In this document: positions 34,750 to 41,935 of the stretch, in pieces
How the letters are laid out: each line of letters begins with the position of its first letter
How positions within the stretch are numbered: the first letter of the stretch is position 1
NCBI GenBank assembly: GCA_947585865.1
Contig: CANPXH010000015.1
Coordinates: 1 to 50,213, forward strand
Origin: an uncultured Clostridia bacterium
Lineage (GTDB): Bacteria; Bacillota; Clostridia; Lachnospirales; CAG-274
Direction of reading: 5' to 3'
DNA: 50,213 nucleotides
Program-made: the position numbers and the translations under genes
The notes under the pieces: model-generated
What the model was told of the DNA's origin: nothing
The model's database searches: none
What the model saw: the letters and a program-made list of their open reading frames with translations, nothing else

Positions 34750-35262
34750 CTAAAGCTTTTTTTCAAAAAATATCTGATCCTCGGGTATGACTCCCGCAAG
34801 CATAACTCTTGCTCCTCCCGCTCTTTCAAATCCCATTTTGGTATACAGCGAAGCGGCCTTTTTATTGCCTGCCCATGTATCCAAGCGTATCACATCGCAT
34901 TTATTATTTGCCGCAAGCTCCGCAGCAAACCTTATGAATGCCTTGCCAAGTCCTCTGCCTGCCTTTGAAGGCGGTATGCACAGTGTATGTATCACAAGCA
35001 CATTCTCAGCCGCATATTTCCATGTGCCTTCTTTGTAGCCCTCAGGCTGATACCTGTTGAGTATTGCGCTGCCGCATATGATATCCCCTTCCTCGGCCAC
35101 ATAAAGCGTGCCTTCATTCAAGGCGGCCTCGGCAGTTGCCCTTACGGGATAGAGATCAAGCACCCAGTTTGAATCTGTGCCGTTTTCCTTTTCGTACAGA
35201 AGCAGTTCTCTGTAGCTTTCCTCCACGGCGTCTATATCCTTTGACACGGCTTTTCTAATCAT
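34750..35262 (-). CDS. GNAT-family N-acetyltransferase
   Basis: 170 residues from ATG 35262 (AAAGGA upstream). The open frame continues 50 residues further upstream, but with no site and biased composition. GNAT features: MIRKAVSKDIDAVEESYREL start, VIHTLCIPPSKAGRGLGKAFIRFA (acetyl-CoA pyrophosphate loop, RGLGKA) and LDTWAGNKKAASLYTKMGFE. Acetylates an unknown amine substrate. Divergent from the yaaH-like gene. Confidence 0.88.
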   Translation of the reverse strand: MIRKAVSKDIDAVEESYRELLLYEKENGTDSNWVLDLYPVRATAEAALNEGTLYVAEEGDIICGSAILNRYQPEGYKEGTWKYAAENVLVIHTLCIPPSKAGRGLGKAFIRFAAELAANNKCDVIRLDTWAGNKKAASLYTKMGFERAGGARVMLAGVIPEDQIFFEKKL

Positions 35263-36247
35263 AGTTTTATTTTCCTTTCGTTTTATCTGCCCGCCATTTA
35301 TATTCATGCGGATATCATATCTCATTTTAAACGTGCGGCTATAATTAGTCAAGATACAATTTCTTTTATCATATACTTTTGTAAAGGAGATGATATAAAT
35401 GATAATACACACGGTAAAAAGCGGAGAGACTCTTTCCTCTATAGCACGGCTTTACGCCATCACTCCCGATGATATAATAAACACCAATTTCCCTCCCGAT
35501 CCCAACAGGCTCGTGACAGGGCAAAAGCTTGTGATACTACAGCCCCAGGCGGTACACACTGTTGTGCAGGGAGATACCTTGGTATCCATAGCACAGCAAT
35601 ACGGCACCACCGTCTCCGCCCTTTTGCGCAACAATCCTTCTGTTATGCCGGAGGATATACAAACGGGCCAAAGTATAGTGATATCCTATAAGGATACTGC
35701 GCCTACTGCCGAGATAGCGGTAAACGGCTACACCTATCCCTCTATAGACAGAAACCTTCTCAAAAGAACGCTGCCTTATCTCACATTTTTGACCGTATTT
35801 ACATACGGCTTTACGGAGGAAGGACAGCTTATTGCCCCAAATGACGAAGAAATAATAAATATCGCATCAAGCTACGGAGTTGCCCCGGTAATGCTCATAT
35901 CCACGCTTACGGAAGAAGGCACGTTTTCAAATCAGCTTGCGGCGCTTCTTCTCAGCAACACCGACATACAGGACAGACTCATAGAAAATATAGCGGAAAA
36001 TATGGCGGCAAAGGGTTACAAGGCTTTGGATATAGACTTTGAATATCTGCCTGTGGAGAACAGGGATGCCTATATAGATTTTGTGAGCCGCATCACCCGT
36101 GAGCTAAATTCAAGAGGATATCTGACACTTGTTGCCCTGGCTCCCAAAACATCTTCCGACCAGCCCGGACTATTGTATGAATCTCACGACTACTTCGGCC
36201 TTGGCAGAGCCGCCAATATGGCTTTGCTTATGACATATGAATGGGGC

Positions 36248-36255
36248 TATACATA
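36248..36255 (+). other. Left attachment core (attL) of the yaaH element
   Basis: TATACATA, also found at 40067-40074. The codon phase is identical at both sites, so recombination restores the reading frame. The adjoining 28 bp (36248-36275) match the reverse complement of 40047-40074 at 23 of 28 positions, as expected for the two arms of a palindromic attP used by a serine recombinase. Confidence 0.85.
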
Positions 36256-36281
36256 TGAACATATAGGCTATAGGTTAATTA

Positions 36282-36317
36282 ATAAAAGGGATATAGCTTA
36301 CGCTATATCCCTTTTAT
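36282..36317. terminator. Bidirectional terminator just inside the element
   Basis: A perfect 16-bp stem, ATAAAAGGGATATAGC (36282-36297) with its complement (36302-36317), loop TTAC, with A/T runs on both sides. It would stop yaaH transcription within 30 bp of attL and also end the minus-strand amidase transcript. Confidence 0.85.
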
Positions 36318-36448
36318 ATCAAGCCTCATATTCCGTATTAGATCCTATCAAATCTGCCAAAGTCCTTACACGTCTCAAAGCCTGCATTTTAAAGCGACCT
36401 TAAATTTAATAATGTCCTGTCGTCTTTTACGATAGCATCCGCCTTTAT

Positions 36449-37057
36449 CTACTTGCCGTTTACGGTAATATTTATTGATGCTGTCACTTCGTTATCCTCC
36501 TTCGTGTTGCTTTTTGTATTAAGCAGGTTTGTGACCTTCGCCGCAAGGTCTCCCAATCTGTTATAAAGCCAGTCACCGGGGCAGGCCTTGTTTGCAAACC
36601 ACCTATGCACGGTAATAACCATTTCGTTTGACTTGGGCGTATAGTTCAAAGCCTGTGTTTTGCTGCCGAACCATAACAGCCTTGTCTTGCCGTTACGCTT
36701 GCATATATCCGCACACAGCTTGATTAGCTTCTCGTATACCTCGGGCCTGAAAGCATATGGGTGTGTTGTATCGCTTGCACATTCGATGGTGACCGCTCTG
36801 CGGTCATTGCTTTCGCTGGAGGAACACCAAGAGCCGTCTTTTTCTTCCACAACAAGTACAACTCTGCCGTCTTTTGCAATAGCATAATTGCAGCTTGCCC
36901 CTTTGCTTGTACGGGCAAACTCATCGCCTATTGTCTTTGCATCCCATTGACCCACAATGCAGTGCGGCGTTATTCTGTCAATTGCGTGCTTTCTGTTTAC
37001 GTATTTATTCGGTGATATTTTTTTATAATCAACTAAAAGACTGTTGCTGTATGCCAT
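36449..37057 (-). CDS. N-acetylmuramoyl-L-alanine amidase (phage endolysin type)
   Basis: 202 residues. PGRP/amidase-2 fold with Zn ligands His32 (ITPHCIVGQ), His151 (VITVHRWFANK) and Cys159 (KACPGDWL). CNYAIAKDGRVVLVVEEKDGSWC is the substrate-groove region. There is no signal peptide, as expected for a holin-dependent endolysin. The C-terminal tail (NEVTASINITVNGK) may be a short wall-binding or linker part. AGGAGTGAG precedes ATG 37057. It is cargo of the yaaH element; it might help mother-cell lysis, but that is speculation. Confidence 0.9.
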   Translation of the reverse strand: MAYSNSLLVDYKKISPNKYVNRKHAIDRITPHCIVGQWDAKTIGDEFARTSKGASCNYAIAKDGRVVLVVEEKDGSWCSSSESNDRRAVTIECASDTTHPYAFRPEVYEKLIKLCADICKRNGKTRLLWFGSKTQALNYTPKSNEMVITVHRWFANKACPGDWLYNRLGDLAAKVTNLLNTKSNTKEDNEVTASINITVNGK

Positions 37058-37077
37058 GCTCTCACTCCTAACCGATA

Positions 37078-37166
37078 TTGATCTCCACAGCCATTTTCAT
37101 ACTTGCGCTTACAGCATTTACCGGATCCACTTCATCCGGCAACGCCGCATTAATTTTTTCTCTAAA
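37078..37166 (-). pseudogene. Remnant of a small phage-type gene
   Basis: The frame encodes about 29 residues (KINAALPDEVDPVNAVSA and on to EINIG) ending at a TAG 18 nt before the amidase start, with no start codon or ribosome binding site. It reads like the C-terminus of a small phage protein whose 5' part is lost; a stop precedes it in frame. The region from here to 37327 is otherwise A/T-rich and empty. Confidence 0.35.
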
Positions 37167-37327
37167 CTAATTAAAATTAAATTTTTAATACTTAGTTATA
37201 TTGTAACATAACAGGTAGCATATTTCAACAATTAAAATCGTTGTGTTGTTTTTAACTTGCATTATCTTGTTGGGTTCAGCTTAATTACTCCTAAACTTAT
37301 TTCATAGCTTGTCCATCTGTACAGCCT

Positions 37328-37489
37328 TTAGGCTGTACTTTTTGCATCTCGCAACAGAGTCGGCAGCATAATTTCTGTACATTTCTTCTCCAAAGCATCT
37401 TTATTGTTCTTTGTTGCAGACATACAGTAATCGTCATAAATATATGCTGTTGCATTTACTGTTCTTAATTCCATTTTTTTTACTAACAT
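37328..37489 (-). CDS. Small protein of unknown function (53 aa), element cargo
   Basis: ATG 37489 follows AGGTGATTTT, a good ribosome binding site. The 53 residues begin MLVKKMELRTVNATAYIYDD and contain CMSATKNNKDALEKKC. No family is recognised. A GTACAGCC/GGCTGTAC hairpin (37320-37339) covers the stop codon and has a T-run on the plus strand. It is probably a real gene of the element because the translation signals are good and composition is coding-like. Confidence 0.55.
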   Translation of the reverse strand: MLVKKMELRTVNATAYIYDDYCMSATKNNKDALEKKCTEIMLPTLLRDAKSTA

Positions 37490-37599
37490 AAAATCACCTC
37501 ATTAAAAGGTATTATTTTTTTAGCTTGTACAATTACTTAACCTACCATGTTTATTGATGATAGAGAACTTATATTTATATTTTATGGAGTTAACATACC

Positions 37600-37653
37600 A
37601 ATGTGTAATAAATGTGTATTCCTATTGACAAATGTGTAATTAGTGTGTATAAT
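37600..37653 (+). promoter_or_regulatory. hicAB promoter with duplicated operator
   Basis: TTGACA (37625-37630), 17 bp, TATAAT (37648-37653): consensus promoter. Two 20-bp direct repeats of the form AATGTGTAAT(N)ATGTGTAT (37600-37619, 37631-37650; 18/20 identical) flank the -35 and fill the spacer. These are the likely binding sites of the ribbon-helix-helix domain of HicB for autorepression. Confidence 0.75.
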
Positions 37654-37675
37654 AATGTTATAAGGAGGAACACTA

Positions 37676-37849
37676 ATGAAGCAAAGAGATTTAATAAAAA
37701 AGCTGGAGCAGGCAGGCTTTATATTTAAAGAGCATGGCGGTAACCATGATACCTATGTAAGAGGTAAAGATATTGAGCAAGTACCCAGACATAGAGAAAT
37801 AAATGAAATTACTGCCAAAAAGATATTGAAAAAATGGGGATTGAAATAA
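37676..37849 (+). CDS. hicA: HicA-family mRNA interferase toxin
   Basis: 57 residues, usual HicA size. It has a dsRBD-like fold with KQRDLIKKLEQAGFIFKEHGGNHDTYVRG (catalytic His24) and PRHREINEITAKKILKKWGL. TAAGGAGG precedes ATG 37676. It cleaves mRNA when not bound by HicB. It is 13 bp upstream of hicB and inside the yaaH element, where it would select for retention of the element in growing cells. Confidence 0.9.
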   Translation: MKQRDLIKKLEQAGFIFKEHGGNHDTYVRGKDIEQVPRHREINEITAKKILKKWGLK

Positions 37850-37862
37850 GGAGGAATAAAAT

Positions 37863-38282
37863 ATGAAAACCGCATTTCCTACATTTATTGCACAGCATAA
37901 CAAGGATTTTTTAGTATACGTACCCGATATGGATATCTATACAGAAGGCAGCAGCTTTATAAATGCCATTGAAATGGCAAGAGATGCCATTGCCATGAAA
38001 GGGCTTTCCCTTCTCGATAATAATATGGAAATACCTGTGCCCTCAGACAGTACCGCAGCCATAAGCAAAACCAAAGCAGATGCCGATGAGGATTTCGATT
38101 ATTCCGAAGGTATACTCACATATATTGATGTAGACTTTGCAGCCTATAAGGCAAGGCATGATAACAGAATGGTAAGAAGAAACGTAACATTGCCTGCATG
38201 GCTCAACTATGAGGCGGAAAAAGCAAATCTCAATGTTTCAAAATTCCTTCAGGAAGCATTAAAAGAAAAGTTTTCTCATTAA
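37863..38282 (+). CDS. hicB: HicB-family antitoxin
   Basis: 139 residues. The N-terminal partial RNase-H-like HicB domain is visible (FPTFIAQHNKDFLVYVPDMDIYTEGSSFINAIEMARDAI). A C-terminal ribbon-helix-helix DNA-binding domain follows (about 105-137; RRNVTLPAWLNYEAEKANLNVSKFLQEAL). AAGGAGG precedes the ATG. It neutralises HicA and represses the operon through the repeats at 37600-37650. Confidence 0.9.
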   Translation: MKTAFPTFIAQHNKDFLVYVPDMDIYTEGSSFINAIEMARDAIAMKGLSLLDNNMEIPVPSDSTAAISKTKADADEDFDYSEGILTYIDVDFAAYKARHDNRMVRRNVTLPAWLNYEAEKANLNVSKFLQEALKEKFSH

Positions 38283-38290
38283 AATAAAAA

Positions 38291-38316
38291 ATGCTCCCTG
38301 CGCCAACAGGGAGCAT
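38291..38316 (-). terminator. Terminator-like hairpin after hicB
   Basis: ATGCTCCCTG (38291-38300) and CAGGGAGCAT (38307-38316) form a perfect stem. The U-tract (TTTTTATTTT) exists only on the minus strand, so it is a good minus-strand terminator and would act on plus-strand hicAB only as an RNA-stabilising hairpin. Confidence 0.6.
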
Positions 38317-38331
38317 AAGAACCGATCTATC

Positions 38332-38426
38332 AAAACAGATGTAGTGATATAATCAGCCCAACCAGCTATATTATATCACTTTAGCACCTGTTTTGTAAAG
38401 GCTGGTCGCAAATTTTTTCAAATTTG
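38332..38426 (+). promoter_or_regulatory. Nested inverted repeats upstream of the serine recombinase
   Basis: Outer AAAACAG (38332-38338)/CTGTTTT (38388-38394) enclose AGTGATATAAT (38343-38353)/ATTATATCACT (38370-38380). A third stem, GCAAATTT/AAATTTGC, lies at 38407-38426. They occupy the leader of the recombinase gene and may control its expression or bind the recombinase. The function is unknown. Confidence 0.45.
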
Positions 38427-38492
38427 CTGCTCGCCCAAGCGCCTGGGTGTTATTTTTGTGCCTTGAAACATAAAATTAAAGAGGTGATATAT

Positions 38493-40034
38493 ATGTATGC
38501 TATCTATTTGCGAAAAAGCAGGAAAGACAGAGAGCTTGAATTGCTGGGCGAGACCGAAACCCTTGCCCGACACGAACAAGCCCTTACAGAGCTTGCCAGG
38601 AATAAAGGACTTATAGTATCGGATATATACAGAGAAGTAGTCAGCGGCGAGACCATATCATCAAGGCCCGAAATGCAAAAGCTGCTCAAAGCAGTTGAAG
38701 GAGGAGCATATGAAGGTGTGTTGGTTATGGAGGTAGAAAGACTTGCCAGAGGCAATACTAAGGACCAGGGCATTGTTGCCGAGGCCTTTCAGCTTTCAAG
38801 CACTCTTATTGTAACTCCTCTCAAAACGTATGATCCCTCAAATGAATATGACGAGGAATATTTTGAATTTGGTCTATTTATGTCTCGAAGAGAATATAAA
38901 GCCATAAACCGAAGGATACAAAGGGGCAGGATCGCCTCGGTCAAGGAAGGGAAATATATTGCGGGAGTCGCCCCATTGGGTTACGATAAGATAAAAATTA
39001 AAGATGCCAAGGGTTTTACGCTTGCGCCCAATAAGGATGCTGATACAATAAGACTTATTTTTAGTTTATATACAAATAATGAAAATCCAATAGGAATGCA
39101 GTTAATTGCAAAAAGACTGGATGCATTGGGTATTAAGCCGCCAAGGGCAAAGCATTGGTCAAGAGCAAGCATTAAGGATATTCTTACCAATCCTACATAC
39201 ATTGGTAAAGTTCGCTGGCAATGGCGCAAGGTCAATAAAATCGTGGAAAACGGAGAAGTGATCGAACACAGACCTAAACGCAAGCCCGATGAGTATATGC
39301 TTATTGATGGGCTTCATCCGCCTATAATATCCGAGGATATCTATAATAAAGCTCAGGATAGACTAAAGGATAAATATATTCTTCCCATAGCAAGTAATAA
39401 GGACATTAAGAATCCTCTTGCCGGGCTAATGATATGCGAAAAATGCGGCGCTTATATGACAAGAGTGCGGTGCCATACAGGTGATTTTATAAAATGCTCA
39501 AACTCCCATTGTGATAATGTTTCTTCCAAAATGGAGCTGATCGAAAAAAGCGTCGTTGAAGTCTTGGAATATTGGTTTGCGGATTATAAGGTGAATTTTA
39601 CGGGAAAATACCGGAAACAAGACTACACAAATTACACAAATGCCATAAGCAGTTGTAATGATAAACTTAATACCCTCCACAGTCAATTATCCAATGCTTA
39701 TGACTTCCTGGAGCAGGGCATTTATACCGTTGATGTTTTCCGCCAACGGAGCATAACACTACAGAATGAAATTGCAGAAACTGAAAAAGTCCTGAAAAAA
39801 ATTAAAGCAGAGTACGAAAATAAATTAAGCGAAGAGGCTATTTTAAATAATTTTATTCCGCACACAGAACAGCTTTTAGGTAACTATTACACTCTTGATG
39901 TTAAGTCACGCAACGATATTTTACATCAACTTTTGATCAAAGTGACTTATATTAAAACCGAGAAGGGCACTCGTAACAAGCCTGCTCCATTTAAGATCAA
40001 AATATATCCTAAGATTTTAAAAGCTCAGCCATAA
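38493..40034 (+). CDS. Large serine recombinase (SpoIVCA/TndX type)
   Basis: 513 residues from ATG 38493 (AGAGGTGATA upstream). The N-terminal resolvase domain has the nucleophile in YLRKSRKDRE (Ser9) and the EVERLARG helix. The recombinase domain spans about 155-300 (GVAPLGYDKIK to NPTYIGKVRW). A zinc ribbon has Cys315, Cys318, Cys335 and Cys340 (CEKC...CSNSHC), followed by a coiled coil (about 390-460). It catalyses attL x attR recombination, with a directionality factor needed for excision in this family. Its stop lies 32 bp from attR, typical for such elements. Confidence 0.93.
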   Translation: MYAIYLRKSRKDRELELLGETETLARHEQALTELARNKGLIVSDIYREVVSGETISSRPEMQKLLKAVEGGAYEGVLVMEVERLARGNTKDQGIVAEAFQLSSTLIVTPLKTYDPSNEYDEEYFEFGLFMSRREYKAINRRIQRGRIASVKEGKYIAGVAPLGYDKIKIKDAKGFTLAPNKDADTIRLIFSLYTNNENPIGMQLIAKRLDALGIKPPRAKHWSRASIKDILTNPTYIGKVRWQWRKVNKIVENGEVIEHRPKRKPDEYMLIDGLHPPIISEDIYNKAQDRLKDKYILPIASNKDIKNPLAGLMICEKCGAYMTRVRCHTGDFIKCSNSHCDNVSSKMELIEKSVVEVLEYWFADYKVNFTGKYRKQDYTNYTNAISSCNDKLNTLHSQLSNAYDFLEQGIYTVDVFRQRSITLQNEIAETEKVLKKIKAEYENKLSEEAILNNFIPHTEQLLGNYYTLDVKSRNDILHQLLIKVTYIKTEKGTRNKPAPFKIKIYPKILKAQP

Positions 40035-40046
40035 TATTTACTTTTT

Positions 40047-40074
40047 ACTTATAGCCTGTATGTACATATACATA
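40047..40074. other. Right attachment site (attR) with inner arm
   Basis: Contains the shared core TATACATA (40067-40074). The 28 bp 40047-40074 are the reverse complement of 36248-36275 except at five positions, defining the element end and the second attP arm. Confidence 0.85.
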
Positions 40075-40498
40075 CGGACCGCCAATGCCTGTGTCTCCTT
40101 TGCCAAACGTAGAGGAAGTGATAAGCTACGGCGTTACCGAGATACCCTCTCAGAAGGTGCTTATGGGTATGCCCCTGTACGGCTATGACTGGCAGCTTCC
40201 CTATGTGCGTGGCACAACAAAGGCAATGTCGCTTTCTCCCCAGCAGGCGATCGCCCTTGCCGCCGATATGGGAGTGGATATAGAATATGACTCAGAGCTT
40301 GAAGCGCCCTTTTTTACATACACACAAAACGGCGCTGAGCACATAGTGTGGTTCGAGGATGCCGACAGCGTAGAAGCAAAACTTTCCCTCATTACAAAAT
40401 ATAACCTGGCGGGAGTGAGCTTTTGGAACCTGACAAGAGATTTCCCTCAAAACTGGCTTGTTTTGAATTCTCTTTTCAGAATAGCTAAGATATCATGA
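40067..40498 (+). pseudogene. yaaH: yaaH-like GH18 enzyme, 3' segment
   Basis: 143 residues starting from the shared core (Tyr-Thr-Tyr) and running GPPMPVSPLPNVEEVISYG, GMPLYGYDWQLPY, AMSLSPQQAIALAAD, TYTQNGAEHIVWFEDADSV, GVSFWNLTRDFPQN, the normal C-terminal half of a GH18 barrel. An internal ATG at 40085 has no ribosome binding site, so on its own this piece is unlikely to be translated efficiently. The reading frame is the same as that of the 5' segment across the core. Confidence 0.9.
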
Positions 40499-41472
40499 AA
40501 AGCCGGGATATAACAGCTATTTGTCTTTGTACCGTTATAGGAGCAGGCTTTGCAACAGGCAGGGAGCTTATAGCATATTTTGTTTCCTGCGGAATATACG
40601 GCTTTGCAGGCATAGCCGCCGCATCCCTTCTGTTTGCTCTGGCAATATATACCGCCCTTATAAACAGCGGAGAAAGCATGGAAGAGCTCATTAAAAAAAG
40701 GCTGCCGAGGCCTGCTGCCTTTGTTGCCGAAAAAACGCTGCTTTTGTTTCTTATAGTGCTTTATTCCGCAATGCTTGCGGCAGGCGGGGAGGTGCTTTCC
40801 GCCATACTGGGTCTGAGCCCCGGCATATGCGGTATACTGACAGCCGTGCTGTGCCTTGCCGTAATATCCGTAGGGGCAGCAGCGCTTACGAACCTTAGCG
40901 GCATACTTGTGCTGCCTATGGCCGTGATAATATTTGCGGTAAGCGCAGGCACGGCAGGAAAGAACATTGCCTTTCCTCCCGAAAATGTGCTTACGCTAAA
41001 GACTGTCGCTTCTCCCGTAATATATCTGTCCTACAATATGATAACGACAGCCGTGCTCATATTGTCGCTGCCAAGGGCAATATCCCCAAAGACAGCCGCC
41101 TTGCAGACCGGACTGTTTATATTCATACTTTCAACGGTATCCGCCTTGCCGCTTTATACCCACTACAGCGATATATGCGGCGAAGCTCTTCCCATTATGG
41201 CGCTTATGGATAAAGGCGTGCTTAAATATTTTTATATACTGTTTCTTCTCTTTGCCATATTCACCACGGCAGTGAGCAACGGATATTCGGCGGTAAGCAT
41301 TATAAAGAAAAAAGCGGGAGCGGCAGCATCGCCCTTTATAATAACGGTTTTGGCATATGTTTTTTCGCTTATAGGCTTTTCTGCCATAGTCGACAAGGTA
41401 TATTTCATATTCGGCATAGCGGGATTGCTGCTGCTTTACGCCCTTGCGGCAAATAAAAAGGACTGTCAATAG
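40495..41472 (+). CDS. ykvI: YkvI-family membrane protein
   Basis: 325 residues with about 10 hydrophobic segments. The N-terminal CTVIGAGFATGRELIAYFV is the family hallmark; the fold is related to APC-type amino-acid transporters. The ATG overlaps the yaaH stop (ATGA), so it is translationally coupled to the yaaH 3' segment. With the element present no upstream ribosome reaches it from the yaaH start; after excision it would be the second gene of the operon. The substrate is unknown. Confidence 0.85.
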   Translation: MKSRDITAICLCTVIGAGFATGRELIAYFVSCGIYGFAGIAAASLLFALAIYTALINSGESMEELIKKRLPRPAAFVAEKTLLLFLIVLYSAMLAAGGEVLSAILGLSPGICGILTAVLCLAVISVGAAALTNLSGILVLPMAVIIFAVSAGTAGKNIAFPPENVLTLKTVASPVIYLSYNMITTAVLILSLPRAISPKTAALQTGLFIFILSTVSALPLYTHYSDICGEALPIMALMDKGVLKYFYILFLLFAIFTTAVSNGYSAVSIIKKKAGAAASPFIITVLAYVFSLIGFSAIVDKVYFIFGIAGLLLLYALAANKKDCQ

Positions 41473-41529
41473 ACCTGTGTCTGCTGACAGTCTCGGCCGT
41501 TAAGGCGCTTGGAACGGGCAGTTATGTAT

Positions 41530-41871
41530 TTACAGTGCCAGGCTGATACAAAGTCCTTTATTGACCCTTTGCATCATTTCGGGATCCAAATGACCGATCT
41601 TCTCCCTTAGTCGCCTTTTATCTATTGTACGCACCTGCTCCAGCAAAATAACGGAGTCCTTGGCAAGGGAATACATACCGCTGTTTATCTCTATATGAGT
41701 CGGCAGCTTTGCCTTATTTATCTGAGAGGTTATGGCAGCGCATATAACGGTGGGCGAATATCTGTTGCCCACATCGTTTTGCACTATCAGCACCGGCCTG
41801 ATGCCGCCTTGCTCTGAACCTATGACAGGGCTTAGATCGGCATAAAATATATCTCCTCTCTTGACGATCAT
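41530..41871 (-). CDS. ndoA: MazF/EndoA-family mRNA interferase toxin
   Basis: 113 residues, full length. Typical PemK/MazF start [31 protein letters not shown] and C-terminal [17 protein letters not shown]. It cleaves mRNA in a sequence-specific way. It lies downstream of alr as in Bacillus (alr-ndoAI-ndoA), but the 64-bp gap between alr and this gene has no room for the antitoxin NdoAI/MazE. The toxin is therefore orphan locally; the antitoxin may be encoded elsewhere or lost. Confidence 0.94.
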   Translation of the reverse strand: MIVKRGDIFYADLSPVIGSEQGGIRPVLIVQNDVGNRYSPTVICAAITSQINKAKLPTHIEINSGMYSLAKDSVILLEQVRTIDKRRLREKIGHLDPEMMQRVNKGLCISLAL

Positions 41872-41935
41872 ATTATCACATCCTCAAAAAAATATTCTCT
41901 TTTCTTATGTGATATTATGGTCATAAATTACAATT

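Larger units (their letters stand above)
35399..36403 (+). pseudogene. yaaH: yaaH-like LysM/GH18 spore cortex glycosidase, 5' segment (interrupted)
   Basis: AAAGGAGATGATATAAATG gives a strong start. Two LysM peptidoglycan-binding repeats (about 2-47 and 52-96) precede a GH18 domain with the catalytic DIDFE (Asp211, Asp213, Glu215). The homologous sequence ends at codon 283-286 (EWGYTY), where an inserted element begins. The next 48 codons to 36403 are element sequence. The missing 3' part lies at 40067-40498 in the same frame; joining at the shared TATACATA gives a 426-residue protein, about the length of Bacillus YaaH. YaaH-type enzymes act on cortex peptidoglycan in germination. Here it would be inactive unless the element is excised. 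Confidence 0.9.
36256..40066. mobile_element. 3.8-kb skin-like integrative element inside yaaH
   Basis: The excisable unit is 3819 bp (one core plus interior), a multiple of three. Contents from left: an early terminator, an endolysin-type amidase (minus), a remnant, a 53-aa gene (minus), hicA-hicB (plus) and a large serine recombinase (plus) at the right end beside attR. There are no structural or replication genes, so it is a minimal, probably degraded, prophage-like element. Its location within a sporulation/germination gene parallels elements such as skin in sigK, which are removed in the mother cell. Programmed excision here is an inference. Confidence 0.87.

Noticed and set aside
36256..36403. 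Extra C-terminal 48 codons of the yaaH 5' segment as a real alternative C-terminus
   Set aside because: The stretch contains the terminator stem and element end, and has no homology to GH18 C-termini.
40085..40498. Independent small gene starting at ATG 40085
   Set aside because: There is no ribosome binding site, and the sequence is the exact continuation of the GH18 barrel in the yaaH frame.
41461..41492. Terminator after ykvI
   Set aside because: GACTGTCA/TGACAGTC forms a stem with an inner AGAC/GTCT pair, but no U-tract follows, so it is not called as an intrinsic terminator.
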